A DNA stretch of 64,000 bases from Bremia lactucae (GCF_004359215.1 NC_090612.1:1378609-1442608); one strand, 5' to 3'; positions 10,200-22,290 are shown, numbered from the stretch's first letter. Notes: generated from the sequence alone by a model not told the origin. Translations and numbers: made by a program.

Positions 10200-11345
10200 T
10201 TTGTACTCTCGCCCCGTGCCATTAAGCATCGAGCTAATTGGGGCTAGGTTCTGTTTATTCTGACCTCCTAGAGGTTCAACATAACCTAGGTCTTCCCCAG
10301 TAGGGCGCCCTGCACCTACTGGGTATCGACGTTTTCCCGCACCGTACCAGATCTCTGGTATAGGTCGGGGTTGGAGCTCTTTCGAGCTTTACACGAATTT
10401 CGAAGAGGGCAGGCCGGACGTAAATGTTTCGTGCTTCCGCACATATAACATCTACCGATGGTCTTATGCTGTTCACAGCTTGAAAGCCTCTTCTCCTTCC
10501 TAAACGAGGCTTAAATCCATGGGTTCCACTCTATTAGACAAAACCCATGTGCTCGAAGAGCTTGTTCGGTAAAGGTGTCTAACGCGAGCAGACCTAAAGT
10601 CGAAATCAGCGCGTAGCGCTATGGCAACTGCCTCTTCGAAAGCAGCAAGATAAGATCGGAATAATTCTGTCCGGGCAACGCCCCCATTGAAACCCCCAAA
10701 AAGATGGTAACGACAATTGCTTGTTGCACCGAGTCTTCACGCATAGATGCAATGAGAGTTCGCAACTCCTGAAAAAATCCCCTAGAGTTCATTTACCCTG
10801 TCGAGTCGCTAAGAGCCATACTCCCAAGCAAAAGCCTGATCAGCGGGGAAAACACGCTGATCATTAACTGTTTCAACGAATCCCATGAGGGAAAAGCGTC
10901 GTTTATGGACGTGCTGAACGATACTGCCCACCCCATGGCTCTACCGCCAAGTTTAGAAATGGCCAAAGCCACCTTTTGCCGTTCTGTTAAGAACAAGGCG
11001 GAATCAATGGACATTTACATCTGCTTAATCCAAAAAAGGAGATTTTCTCCCTCATTTCCCTCAAATGTCTTCACATTTACAGCTAGAGGGCGAGCCCTCG
11101 ACTCTGAATCAGGTACAGAGATGTACCGGGGTGGCATAGATGCCGCTAAGTGGTCCTGTACCTGACCGATCAGGGAGGCTTCGTACCGCATGAAGGCTTC
11201 AAGCCTTGCATGCAGGACCTCAGGTCCTTGGGAGATAATAAATGTCTCGTGTTTAAGCCCAAAAAAGGTTTTGAGCTTGTCATAAGCGGTGCGTTGCGCT
11301 TCTGAAAATTCTGGAACCTCTTCAGTTTCGTGAGGGTTCAGTCTT
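10200..11345 (-). pseudogene. Family A gag (A2)
   Basis: The minus-strand frame at 11014-10793 reads LTERQKVALAISKLGGRAM, the capsid-like core. Near 10415-10455 the zinc knuckle CYMCGSTKHLRPAC is intact (C-x2-C-x4-H-x4-C), unlike in A7. Frameshifts and stops separate the pieces. Gag packages element RNA. Confidence 0.85.
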
Positions 11346-11362
11346 GCAAAGACTCAGGCGTA

Positions 11363-11383
11363 GATTGACTACGAGTGCTACCA
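11363..11383 (-). other. Primer binding site of A2
   Basis: On the minus strand, TGGTAGCACTCGTAGTCAAT starts 2 bases after the 5' LTR end and is identical in its core to the A7 site. Confidence 0.8.
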
Positions 11384-11385
11384 GG

Positions 11386-11849
11386 TGTAGCGGAGCTACC
11401 TCGCTCTAAAAGTCAGAGGAAGACTTTCGGACGCAGAGAGTCACTTATTATATTAAAATAATGGGTTTAACAACTCAGGGAGTCGTACAAGCTATTAAAG
11501 CTTAAGGAATCCATGTTCAAGGGATTCAGGGGTTCGTAGAACCAAGTAGATATACTTTAGAAGGCTTCTGTCTCTTACAGATCAATGCGCAACCTAAGAA
11601 ATGCACTTGACGCTTTAAGACCAAAAGGGGAACTGCACTTTATTCAATTGCTTAAATCTAAAAATCTTACCCTAGCTAATTTAAAATAGATTTTGGCCGC
11701 CAGATTTGTATCTGGCGGCGACCACATTTGTTACCCATAGTAAATGGAATATAAGTAACTAACTATTTTAAAATTAGATAAAGGGTATTTTACCCATAAA
11801 GTAAATGTACCACAACAACGGTTCTCCAACCGATGTGTGCCCCATTACA
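11386..11849 (-). repeat. Family A 5' LTR (A2)
   Basis: 464 bp, bounded on the plus strand by TGTAGCGGAGCTACC and GTGTGCCCCATTACA. It matches the A7 and A3 LTRs, including the hairpin GCCGCCAGAT...ATCTGGCGGC. LTRs carry the Pol II promoter and poly(A) signals. It abuts MULE M1 at 11850. Confidence 0.92.
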
Positions 11850-14424
11850 TCAAACACCTCAAACTGCGAGGTATCTGTCTGTGTAGAGGTCGAGGTAGCG
11901 GTGGCAGATTGCGGCCCCCCCCAAGGAACCTACAGGACGGCCGCGGCCGCGTAGCACAGCAGGTTTGAGGACATTAGTAGTTGGCAAGGTGGAAATATGA
12001 TCTAGGATCATCCTTTGGCGGTAGATGGATGCATTGTTGTACTCTTCCTGAACCCGCCCAAGAGCATCTTCATTTTGCAGTTCTGCTGCTATTGCTGGTG
12101 CTGCACGCCTTGGCTGCACCAACTACCAGTGTACATCAAAATCCTCAGCAGAGAATGGAAGTGCTGCGTGTGTAGCTGCTCTTGCACGGAATCAGTGCTT
12201 GCAAGGATGCCCATGGTTTGATGAGAACAAATCTTGGCAGACGTCCCTGCTATTTTCGAGTCTCAATGTGAACTGCCGAAAGGTTGACTTCAATCCTGCA
12301 ACTGAAATGCTGCAAAAATTGGCCCAAACTGCTTGTCTGCAATTGATTGTTCGATGGCAGTTTGGTGTTTGATAGTGGCAAACTGCCCATCACAGGCAAG
12401 ACGGCAGGCTAAATCTACCATCAATAGGTCACCTGTGGAGACCGAGATCCACTTTTTCGATGCCGAGTGCGCGCTCTCTACCCTCGACGTGCTGGTATAA
12501 CCAAAGGGTAGCTTGCCTCGAATAAAGCATGCTACAAACCTTTCCTTATTGACAAGCCATGTAGTTTCACGATAGGCCATGACATGACGTGGGAACATTA
12601 TTGCATAACGTCAAACTGCTGTTCGTAACACGCCACTGTATTTGAACACACAAGAGCGTTCCACTGCTTGAGTAGCTCCTGAAAAGCCTCCATTGAGTCA
12701 AGTGACAGTCGATGCGTTGCTGGTATGTTCTTGCTGATATGCCAGAGGCAAAGAAATAAGTCAGCATCAGGAAACACGCTGTCAAGCGAGTTCATCAAGG
12801 CCAACTCCTGGTCAGTGACAAATGTGGATGGGACAACCCCAACTGCTCCAAAACGCGTGCCACAAGCTGCACTGCCCACAGGTAATTCTCTTCTGCCTCT
12901 GCTTCAATGAAGCAGTATGCAGATGTGAATGTCTGCGATGTGGCGGTCACGCCTACAACGTGCATCAATGGCAGCCCGAAACAGTTAGTCTTGTAAGTTG
13001 AGTCAATCAACCANAAGGAACCTACAGGACGGCCGCGGCCGCGTAGCACAGCAGGTTTGAGGACATTAGTAGTTGGCAAGGTGGAAATATGATCTAGGAT
13101 CATCCTTTGGCGGTAGATGGATGCATTGTTGTACTCTTCCTGAACCCGCCCAAGAGCATCTTCATTTTGCAGTTCTGCTGCTATTGCTGGTGCTGCACGC
13201 CTTGGCTGCACCAACTACCAGTGTACATCAAAATCCTCAGCAGAGAATGGAAGTGCTGCGTGTGTAGCTGCTCTTGCACGGAATCAGTGCTTGCAAGGAT
13301 GCCCATGGTTTGATGAGAACAAATCTTGGCAGACGTCCCTGCTATTTTCGAGTCTCAATGTGAACTGCCGAAAGGTTGACTTCAATCCTGCAACTGAAAT
13401 GCTGCAAAAATTGGCCCAAACTGCTTGTCTGCAATTGATTGTTCGATGGCAGTTTGGTGTTTGATAGTGGCAAACTGCCCATCACAGGCAAGACGGCAGG
13501 CTAAATCTACCATCAAGAGGTCACCTGTGGAGACCGAGATCCACTTTTTCGATGCCGAGTGCGCGCTCTCTACCCTCGACGTGCTGGTATAACCAAAGGG
13601 TAGCTTGCCTCGAATAAAGCATGCTACAAACCTTTCCTTATTGACAAGCCATGTAGTTTCACGATAGGCCATGACATGACGTGGGAACATTATTGCATAA
13701 CGTCAAACTGCTGTTCGTAACACGCCACTGTATTTGAACACACAAGAGCGTTCCACTGCTTGAGTAGCTCCTGAAAAGCCTCCATTGAGTCAAGTGACAG
13801 TCGATGCGTTGCTGGTATGTTCTTGCTGATATGCCAGAGGCAAAGAAATAAGTCAGCATCAGGAAACACGCTGTCAAGCGAGTTCATCAAGGCCAACTCC
13901 TGGTCAGTGACAAATGTGGATGGGACAACCCCAACTGCTCCAAAACGCGTGCCACAAGCTGCACTGCCCACAGGTAATTCTCTTCTGCCTCTGCTTCAAT
14001 GAAGCAGTATGCAGATGTGAATGTCTGCGATGTGGCGGTCACGCCTACAACGTGCATCAATGGCAGCCCGAAACAGTTAGTCTTGTAAGTTGAGTCAATC
14101 AACCAAATTTTTCCCGCTGAGAACTTGCTGCAGACTTCCTTTGCTGATGGTGAGACAACGAACAGGTATGTGAGCCTTTGTTGGTCGTCAAACTGCGTGA
14201 GACAAGGAGCCCCGGCCTCGTTCCCCTCAAGGTTGTCAAGCAGCGCTTGAAGCGGAGAGCAGCCAGCCAAATTGCAGTTGCGCTCTGCTTGAATTAAGTT
14301 GTACACGTCGCGAAGAGTCACGCTCACAGTTTGCCTGTGCATTGTACTGACTATGCGCGTCGGTCGCAGCCCATCTGAAGCAAGCCGAATAACTTCCTGA
14401 CGTTGGGATGGAAGTATTCTCCAA
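11850..14424 (-). pseudogene. MULE transposase core (M1)
   Basis: Minus-strand frames read QTVSVTLRDVYNLIQAE, then WLIDSTYKTN (first catalytic Asp near 14094), FVTDQELALMNSL (second Asp near 13903), the FLCLWHISKN motif and TSRVESAHSASKK (Glu near 13568). These are the DDE and C/H motifs of MULE transposases. The C-terminal part ends VLKPAVLRGRGRPVGS. Frameshifts near 13890-13970 and 13690 and later stops break it. The 3' part appears twice because of the duplication at 11923-14105. Confidence 0.9.
11923..14105. repeat. 1,091-bp direct duplication joined by one N
   Basis: 11923-13013 and 13015-14105 are the same sequence at an offset of 1,092. I saw one difference (T at 12425, G at 13517). 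The single ambiguous base N is at 13014, exactly between the copies. This is most simply a scaffold join whose two contig ends overlap. Confidence 0.95.
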
Positions 14425-15079
14425 TTATTATCGACCTTTTAGATACAGGTCTCCTAAAGTGAGCTCAATGAGAACAGAAATCTCATGTAGAACAAAAGGG
14501 TAAAAGCTCACTTGATATGTATTAAGGGGCCGCTAACCAGCACTCACCTTTAGCTAACCACCACTCACCCTGTTGATATAGAACCCCTAAGTTAATTTTC
14601 GAGGCCTGTGATTGGCTGGAACCATTAAATTATAACAAAATGTTTTTTTTGCCGCCAGTTTTTGGCGCCGAATCACTTTCCATAAACTTCAATCTCTTTG
14701 CAATGAACAACCTGAACAACTTGGAACTACTTGGAGAGCCCAGAGAGCGTGTATTTGCTACCCTAGAAGAGGCTCGTGCTGCAGTAGATTCTTAATTGCA
14801 AGACGAGGGTTTCGTTTATACTATCAAGCATACAAGGCGGGTGGGTAAAAAAAAAGATGGCGACGTGAAAGCACTATTCTTGTGGAGCACGACAGCCACA
14901 ACCAGAGGCAGAAGCAGAACAGCAACATGCAACATGCAAACGCGTGCGTGGCAGTCGGGGAACAGGATGCACCTTTAACTGCACCATACGCCGTCAAAAT
15001 GGCACAGAGTAGGCAGTGCTTTTTTTATGACAAGGAACACAACCATGCACCCTTTGCCGACCCGACTATCCACCGGTAA
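14425..15079 (+). other. Flipped 5' end of MULE M1 (TIR and FAR1-like N-terminus)
   Basis: The terminal inverted repeat starts at about 14526 (GGGGCCGCTAACCAGCACTC, to about 14620). ATG is at 14704, and the frame reads ATLEEARAAVDS, a stop, DEGFVYTIKHTRRVGKKK and, after frame changes, FYDKEHNHAPFADP, a FAR1/WRKY-GCM type zinc domain that normally precedes the MULE core. The core lies next door on the minus strand. Inverting this piece places ...DPTIHR directly before LPSQRQEVIRLASDG of the core. Confidence 0.82.
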
Positions 15080-15082
15080 GGA

Positions 15083-15395
15083 CGTAAAGAAGCCATTATA
15101 TCTACTTGCTCCACGGTCCAGTCAGCGCTGGATGCGCGCAAAGAGAGAGACAGATAAGATTTTATTACGTGTTTTGTATTCGTTTATAATTAAGTTAGTA
15201 TTAAGTAGATAGAAACAGAAAAACTTAACTATATTAAATACGGTTTTTTATAACCCTCTTTAAAGCAAGTGTTTCATAAAGAGTCTCCCTCTGCACGTAC
15301 TAGTGTACGTAAAGTGACGTGAGGCACCACTCGCACTGAAGCAGTGCGAAGTGGACTTATACTAAAGCAATACAAGTCAGTAGTGCCCCGATACA
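15083..15395 (+). repeat. Family B 5' LTR, 5'-truncated (B2)
   Basis: It matches the reverse complement of the B4 LTR from ATATCTACTTGCTCC through the CGTACTAGTGTACG palindrome to AGTGCCCCGATACA, the expected LTR end with one change. The beginning is missing at the MULE junction. It is followed by a primer site and then gag, which fixes the sense of family B LTRs. Confidence 0.85.
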
Positions 15396-15397
15396 CC

Positions 15398-15416
15398 TTT
15401 TAGCACTTTGTAATCC
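15398..15416 (+). other. Decayed primer binding site of B2
   Basis: TTTAGCACTTTGTAATCC follows the LTR end at the expected place. It retains TAGCAC of the TGGTAGCAC site found in the other families. Confidence 0.55.
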
Positions 15417-15529
15417 GTCCAAGGACCACGTTTCCATCATCTACCATGGGCATGTAGATAATAATGGAAATACGCATCACGTTTCACGTGATAGCTACTC
15501 CTTTATAAGTGACATAGAAAGGAGTGTGG

Positions 15530-16310
15530 TCGAACGAATGAGTTCGACCGTAGGGAATGAAGCCATCTTGGCCATGCTGTCCGGTTTGACAGAGATGCCC
15601 TTCATTCAGCCATCGTTAAGGTCATACAACATGAACTTGACAAGACAAAGGAGAAGGTAGCCTTGCTTAATCAACAAGGCTCTCAACAGGTAGAACTGTT
15701 GAGGCTACAACAAGTACAGACCCCAGTACCTGGGATGACGCACACGCGTCGTCCGGAAACCTTAAAGATTGACATCTCTAAGTATAGGGGAGTCAGAGAA
15801 GACTCCCTCTTAAGATGTTTTGTCGAGTTGGACGATGCCATAAGGGCTCGTCACATCGTCGACAAGCAAATGCAAATCGCATTAGCTCAATCAAATTTGG
15901 CAGATCGTGCCAAAACTTGGACACTAGGCCTTAAGTTGCGCGACCCATATGAATTTGGCTCGCTAGAGGCTTTTAAAGCCCGGCTTAAACAGACGTTTGT
16001 ACCGCCTAGGGCTGCGTTCAGAGCTCGATCAGAGCTTCTGAAACCCAAGCAAGGCAAGTGTAATGCTCACGCTTATATCCAGCACATACGACTCTTAGCG
16101 AGTTGCATCACAAACAACCCAGTTCATGAACACACGTTAATTATGGTGTTCATGCAAGGTCTTACGGATGGTCCCGTAAAGAACCACCTGTTCCGCTTGG
16201 AACTGGATACGCTTGAAGAAGCAATATCCGTTGCGAAACAGGAGGACTTTAGCTTGAGACAGGCTCAAGCTAGTTCGTCATCGTAGCGTCCTCCAAGACG
16301 ACACGAGCTT
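15530..16310 (+). pseudogene. Family B gag (B2)
   Basis: The open frame 15663-16286 (207 codons from ATG, probably continuing 5') reads DISKYRGVREDSLLRCFVEL, LADRAKTWTLGLKLRDP and CNAHAYIQHIRLLASCI, a retrotransposon capsid pattern. It stops TAG at 16284-16286, then continues in another frame into the zinc knuckle. It is the best preserved gag in the window and is preceded by a leader with the GGTCGAACGAATGAGTTCGA palindrome. Confidence 0.88.
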
Positions 16311-17081
16311 GGAGGTCCAGAACCTATGGACCTCTCTTATGTCAAAAGCAAGAGACCTCGTTTTATGAACAGTAAACGATTGCAGAAATGCAATCGCTGT
16401 CAAAAATTAGAATACTATGCTCATGAGTGCAGTGCCCCACGCCCAGTACCGAGAGGTACTGAACGTGATTATGGACCGAATGCCAATAAGGGCAACGGTC
16501 GCGGGTCTGACGGTGTTGCAAAATCGCAACAGCGAGGTGGACCGCCAAAAAAACGGTCGGGGTCAGTAGGGGCGCAACGCCCTACTGATCCAGCAACCTC
16601 AAGAGAATTTGCAAATCTCTTGACTAAAGTTGTTCCATATACACAATCATTATGTGTCTCTGCACCTGGCGATGAGGTATCCCTAATCACTTTGAAGTTA
16701 AAAGTGACAAATGATTTGTCACTTAGAGCCCTAGTGGACTGCGGAGCGTCGGGTAACTTTATTTGTCGCCAGTCACTAGAGGGTCGTAGGCTCAAATATG
16801 TTGAGCGCGACATCCTTCCAACGAGGATGACGGTGCGTCTAGCTACAGGCGCATCGATAACAGTTATGAAACGCGTAGTGAAATTTCACTACACGTTAAA
16901 AGATTTACAGTACGATGATGATTCAGTCGTACTGGATTTGGATGACAAATTTGATGTCATCCTAGGTTTACCTTGGCTCAGAAAATATGAGCCAATGATC
17001 AGCTGGCAGCATCGATCCGTAAAGATGCCTGCCACTTGTTCATCTGATGGCCATCTGATGAACGTCTTGGAGCGTCCATAA
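16311..17081 (+). pseudogene. Family B nucleocapsid and protease (B2)
   Basis: A 251-codon open frame. The knuckle reads CNRCQKLEYYAHEC, so the spacing of C-x2-C-x4-H-x4-C is kept but His is Tyr. A basic, Gly-rich stretch follows, then the protease: LVDCGASGNFI (Asp 16737), RMTVRLATGASITV and DDKFDVILGLPWLRKYEP. Protease motifs look intact, while nucleic-acid binding by the knuckle is probably lost. Confidence 0.9.
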
Positions 17082-17640
17082 GCGTATGAATGTACTACGA
17101 GTGAGAGCGATGGCCTCACTTGTGGTACGGTCATTAGTACGACTGCACAAGATCATTGTGAGATTACTAATCACCCTGTGGAGTCAGCTGCCGGCGGCTG
17201 TGCGAATGCACAGGCAGCGCCGAAGGTCCACCACTCGAATAAGTCGAGTGGATTGAGACATGAATGTACGCCTAGCGGGCGACATTCAAGGAAGATACCG
17301 GTTGTCCAAAATGGACAACGCGATGATCCTAGGTCGAGTAGAGAGTCGACCGTAGAGGACCCGACTGTGATAGCGCAAACACACTCGGAAGACGTTGAGG
17401 GAAAAGGTCCCCACGTGCTTGAGGAGGACTCTCCTCAAATAGTTGAAAAATTACTAGACTTCAAGATCCCGAAAGATTAATCCCTCGGCAGCCTGTGGAT
17501 AAATCCTAGGAAGAAATCGAGACATTAAATGTCTTGGTTAATAACGGCTCAAGAGTAGGCGCTTATACTCTTGATCTGTATACGCCTCCGAAGTTAACTT
17601 CGGGACAACTCAATTACCGACCCTAGAACCTAAGCGGCTC
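17082..17640 (+). pseudogene. Family B protease-RT linker (B2)
   Basis: The open frame 17178-17480 is charged and Ser-rich with no motif. It continues with the GTAGGCGCTTATACTCTTGA and CCTCCGAAGTTAACTTCGGG blocks shared with B1, B3 and B7. The latter is a perfect short hairpin (CCGAAGTTAACTTCGG). Confidence 0.7.
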
Positions 17641-18806
17641 TTGAGAGATCTGCATGGTGGTAAAATCAAGCAGATCTGCGTCTGCGTACTCGTCACAGAG
17701 GACGATTACGTAACCGACATTCGGTCAGCGGTAGTTTTTGCAGAGAGCGAACGGGTACTCAGCAGCTCATTGATGGACGAAAGTGTCCTCGATGTGAAGA
17801 CTCGGATTGAAAGATACAGTACTCAATCTTGGGATTCACTCAAGATAAATCCTCTATACGAGGATTTAATAGAATTTAGAGATGTATTCCCTGAAGCAGT
17901 TTCATGCGAGTTGCCTAAGGATAAAGGCACTCGACATGAGATCGAGCTCAAACCGGGCTCGAAGTACTGTGTCATGAAGCAGGGGCCACTGCCTCGTGAA
18001 CAAGCACTTGCAATCGATATTTTCTTTATCGATCGATTAAAAGCGGGCCATGTGAGGGAGTCAACCTCCCCATAGCTCTCCGACCTTCTGTTTACGAAAC
18101 GCCACAGGAGGGTGGCGGGTAGTGCACGCATTCAATAAACTAAATGCTACAACGGTACCGCTCAAACGCCAATACCTAAAAAAGACGTAATTATAGATGG
18201 TATGTCTAAGAGTACCATCTTTTCGTCTATGGATCTGACGGATGGGTTCTATCAAATCCTTATGCGTGAGCGGGACATCCAGTACAAAGCAGTGAGCACC
18301 CCCAGTGGGATGCTCTGGGAATGGCTAGTAATGCCTCAGGGGCTTAGTAACGCCCCTGCAACATTCAACAGATGTGTAACAAATCTGTTGAGACCGGTGC
18401 GAGAAATCGTACCGAGTTATTTTGACGATGTAGTCGTCCATAACCAGCGTTGGCTCACGGGATGCGCCAGTACCGTGTGTACGCGCCTTATTACTTTGAC
18501 CATGCATTTGTGCATAGTAGGGCCAAGGGCGACATAGAGTCGCACAAGCGTCATTTGGACGCTGTGTTGAAGAATCTGGGTGACGTCCAATTGTACGTCA
18601 ACGTGCTGGGCTGCATCGTAGGTACACATTGTGTACGAGCAGACCCAGACAAGGTAAAATCGGTAAAAGAATGGCCAATCACACGACATGTGAAGAATTT
18701 ACGCCAACTCCTAGGGCTCGCTAATTATCTGCGTAAGTACAGCAAGAATTATGCTGAGCAAGCCAAGCCCTTGTCTGACATCCTTAGAAAAGATGCAAAA
18801 TGAATT
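17641..18806 (+). pseudogene. Family B reverse transcriptase (B2)
   Basis: The frame 17641-18075 reads SRYEDLIEF-like linker and RHEIELKPGSKYCVMKQGP, then a stop at 18073. The palm reads LWEWLVMPQGLSNAPATFN with YFDD at 18418-18429. About 70 bases later a second, degenerate box (YYFDHAFVHSRA, near 18489-18525) appears in another frame. The thumb reads DIESHKRHLDAVLKNLGDV and the tether NYLRKYSKNYAEQAKPLSD. It is broken by stops and the box duplication. Confidence 0.9.
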
Positions 18807-19285
18807 TGGTAAAAAGAACAAGTAGATGAGTTCAAATCAGTGAAGCAATCTTTTGTTGAGGCAACGGTTTTGGTATTGTCAGGCACGGATAAGACTTTTA
18901 ACCTCGTCTGTGATGCAAGCGATTTTGCAGTCGTCAGCGCGCTCATGCAGAAGAATGACGACGGCGTTGACCGTGTAATCTCTTATCAGTCCCGGCTTTT
19001 GAACGCCGCGGAACTAAATTAACCTGTGCATGACAAATAGCTTCTTCATATAAAGAATGCTTTTGTAAAGTTTCGCGTGCACCTATTGGGCATCGGACCA
19101 TTTGTGGTTTATGCGGTCACACATCACTGCGAACCGCAATAAAGTCGCCGCACCAATCGCTTAGAATGGCCAGATGGCTTACATTCTTCACTGAATTTAA
19201 TTTCAAAGCCGAATACAAGCCGGGTAAGTCGAATGTAGACCAGACTTCGAAGCAAGACACTAGGAAAGTTTGTCTCGTGCTAAGG
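18807..19285 (+). pseudogene. Family B RNase H (B2)
   Basis: The frame at 18840-19022 reads FNLVCDASDFAVVSALMQ, where DAS carries the first catalytic Asp, then VDRVISYQSRLLNAAELN and a stop. The frame after it (PVHDK) and the FFTEFNFKAEYKPGKSN-like stretch near 19190 are still readable. RNase H removes the RNA strand during cDNA synthesis. Confidence 0.88.
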
Positions 19286-20650
19286 CACACGTTATGTCGT
19301 CAACGTTGGCAGCCACGAAAGTCTACCACGTGACGAGCTCGTTCGACTCCGAAATAAAAGAGAACTACAGTCAGGACGAATATTTTCGCCTGCTGTTAGA
19401 TCACTTCGGTTGACGAAAGGTCTCCCTTCCAACGCACCTAAAGGCGAAGCTAAGTCAGTTAAGCTACAGCGATGGCATTTTCTGGCATCGGTTTTCACCT
19501 TGTGATCCCTTGAGAATTCATGTCCCTCATGACACAGATATCAAGCTGATGATCTTCACGAGCTCCATGATGCACCATCGAGTGGGCATCTGGGCCATGA
19601 AGGACGTTCTTACGAGTGTCACTGGAATCTTGGTGGCCACACCTATAACGATGGATGGAAACTATATTCGCTCTTGCGAATAGTGTCAGCGCATAAAGCC
19701 TGCACCGTCCAGTAGTGAGCCGTTGAAGCCGCTGCCTATTCCAACGAATCGCTCGAAGTCGGTCAGTTTGGACTTCATGTTTATCATGCCGCCTAACCAC
19801 AAGGGTCGGACGGAGCTCGTCGGGTAGTTGTAAACAGACTGAGCAAAATGGTGCATTTGGCACCACGTAGCACCACGACTTGGGCAAGGAGGCAGCTCTC
19901 TTGTTCCTGAGTTACCTGTATCAACTACACGAAATGCCCGACATAAGATCGGATCGGGGTTCACGTTATGCGTCAAGTTTTTTGGCGTCAGGTGTTTGAG
20001 CTGCTGGGTAGCAAGCTTTGCATGTCGACAAAAGATCATCCAGATACCGATGGCCAAACAGAATGTGCTAATCGGGTCGTGGCGGATGCCTTACACACGA
20101 TAGCGACTCCCAAAGAATGGAGCAAACAATTGCCGTTTGTGGAGCTCGCTTCAAATAACAGTGTCCACACCAATACGGGTGAGACACCGTTTTATGTTAC
20201 TGACTGCGCCACCCTTGGACGCCAGTCTCGTTTGTGCGCAGCCCGAGTGGGGGAGGGCCCCTCACTACGCTCGGTGCGAAAGAGGAACATAGTTTCGTCA
20301 TTATGACGATGACCCGCGTGGGTATCATCTCAGAGACAGAAACTTGCCATGGTGACGCTGCCAGTTTGACAGTGGTCAGTATGGATTCACGGCAAGAAAT
20401 ATCTGTGCTCCCAAACAATAAAGATGTTTCGTTATTTACAACCAAGTCCAATGACCGACCTCTCAGCGGTGTCATAGGCGAATTTGATGCTAAAGCGTAA
20501 GCGAGGCTTAATGCTTTGTGGATGAGCGATTGGCCATCACACGAAATGACCGAGATTCGATGGCAAGCGCACATGACAAGCAGACACAATATGCTGATCA
20601 ACATGATCGCAAAAACAATGAACGCTTTAGAGTAGAAGGAAGTTCTATGA
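19286..20650 (+). pseudogene. Family B integrase (B2)
   Basis: The H2C2 region is near 19500-19690 (HELHDAPSSGHLGHE across a frameshift). The core begins near 19750 (KSVSLDFMFIMPPNHKGRTE), and the open frame 19968-20306 holds KDHPDTDGQTECANRVVADA with the catalytic Glu kept. The tail at 20518-20640 reads RDSMASAHDKQTQYADQHD. Sequence 20300-20500 aligns poorly. B2 is cut at about 20650-20690 by family C, before any chromodomain. Confidence 0.87.
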
Positions 20651-20689
20651 TGTACTGCTGCGCTATCTATAATGTAATTGTTGTACTAC

Positions 20690-21385
20690 CTTGGGGCGGT
20701 TGAATGTCGCCGGTGCATTTTTCAAACCTTGGGGCATAAAAAGCCACTTCCAAGCATACCGCTTGGGGTGCTTACTGCCAATTTAACCATATCGTATTCT
20801 CTCATGCGTATCTGATAGAAGTCATCTTTTGAATCCAACGCGGTAACGATAGTTGACTTTCCCGGAAGTTCAACAAGCCATCTTTTCTCGGAATTCGCGT
20901 TTCGCCGGTATTGTGGCCGTGTTAAGCTTATTGTAAGCGTGAATCAAGTGCCATCCACCTGTGGCTTTACGCGCACAAAAGGTCGGGCTGCAGTGAGGCG
21001 ACTTGCTCTCACGTTCATGTCCCGTCTTGGTTCGCTTGTCGAAGAACTCATCGATATCATCAACTTGTTCTTTCGGCAACGGTCATTGCCTGGTTACACA
21101 ATACTTCATACCAGGTTCCAAATCAATATCGTGCCCGACATCCCCTATCGGCCGGTAGGCGGCTCGGCACTTCTCTGGGAACACATCACGATAATTTCTC
21201 AATATATCAAAATAGGGGCTGAATTTTAAGGCATCCCAGCCTCGAGCAGCTAATCGTTCATTTGTGTCTTTCTCTAAGACGCTCTCGTCCATTGTGGTCG
21301 ACGAGCAACAGTCCGCCAAGGTCTCCTCTAGAACTGGTGCGATTACTTCGTAGTATGTTCCGACAGGAACATATCCCACGACATC
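20690..21385 (-). pseudogene. Family C reverse transcriptase, N-terminal half
   Basis: Minus-strand frames read RDVFPEKCRAAYRPIGDVGH, EPGMKYCVTRQ, WPLPKEQVDDIDEFF, ESKSPHCSPTFC and HLIHAYNKLNTATIPA, then a decayed palm ending near PQGLKNAPATFN. The catalytic YxDD box is absent because the element is truncated at 20690 against B2. Frameshifts occur near 21080 and 20880. Confidence 0.88.
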
Positions 21386-22290
21386 CCCGGGAGTTTATCT
21401 GTCGCCTCGGCAGATTTCAAGACGGGCTGGAACACTTCAACTCAGGATGCCTCTGCCATTTTTCTTCGATGATCTCTAACAGCTCGTTCGAAGCCCGCCC
21501 CTTCTTTGATAGGATCTAATTTAAAGGTCACTCGTTTTGAAGTGTCTTTAATTGTCCTTATTTGTCGGATACTTTTTTATGAGTGCCACGACCTTTGACT
21601 GGGAAGTGGGTGCCTGTACTTTAGCGGCTAACGCATTCCAACTGCACCAGGCTCTAGGCTTTGTGCTGGTCCTTCCGACGCTTGACTTCCTGTCAGCTCG
21701 TTATCTACTGCCCCAGGCTCTCGGATCTGTGCAGGACTTTCGAACGCAAGACTGCTTCTCATTGTCCATTTCACTACGCCAGTCTCTAAAAGCTGGGTAA
21801 AAATCTGGTGAAGTTTGACGTTCCGTCAACACACCCTCAAATGTGTTGGGCACGACATCAGTTTCATACGCCTCTCGCAAAAGCACATTCCGGTGTCCTG
21901 CGTAGAGTAAGCAACTGTGCGAGTAGGCCAGACTATCCATGATTGGTGTCTTACCAAACGCGGCATGCCTAGTATAAGATCATACGGACTCTTCATACCT
22001 AGCACTGTGAATCTCGCTCTACAGGAGAAGTCACTCTAGCTGAAGGCGAGTTCATCTTGAACTCCCTCAGACTTTACGAGCACACCGCTCGCTAAATGAA
22101 CCGTCGCTTCTTATAGCTTGTCATCCTGGCAAGGCAGCTCATACATCACCAATCTCTGTTTAAGAGCCACGAGTTTCACAAAATTTGTGATGGACCCGAA
22201 TCCACGAGAAGGGTCATCACATGTTCAAGCCTCGTGCTCGAGCACTATAGATTAGCAGGGTTGAAGTCCGAATTTTCGAAGCCTCAGGGA
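21386..22290 (-). pseudogene. Family C protease and linker, heavily decayed
   Basis: The frame 21940-21701 and neighbouring pieces occupy the protease-linker position between knuckle and RT. Near 22190-22150 a DSG-like loop can be read (LLVDSGSITNFV-like in broken frames), which I regard as tentative. Direct repeats of a CTCAGGCTCTnGG(A/C)T motif with TTTGTGCTGG or CTGTGCAGG (21650-21740) suggest a duplicated linker unit. Confidence 0.55.

Noticed and set aside
11981..12221. Short hydrophobic plus frames over the MULE (also at 13073-13313)
   Set aside because: They are antisense shadows of the transposase, duplicated with it, and have no support of their own.
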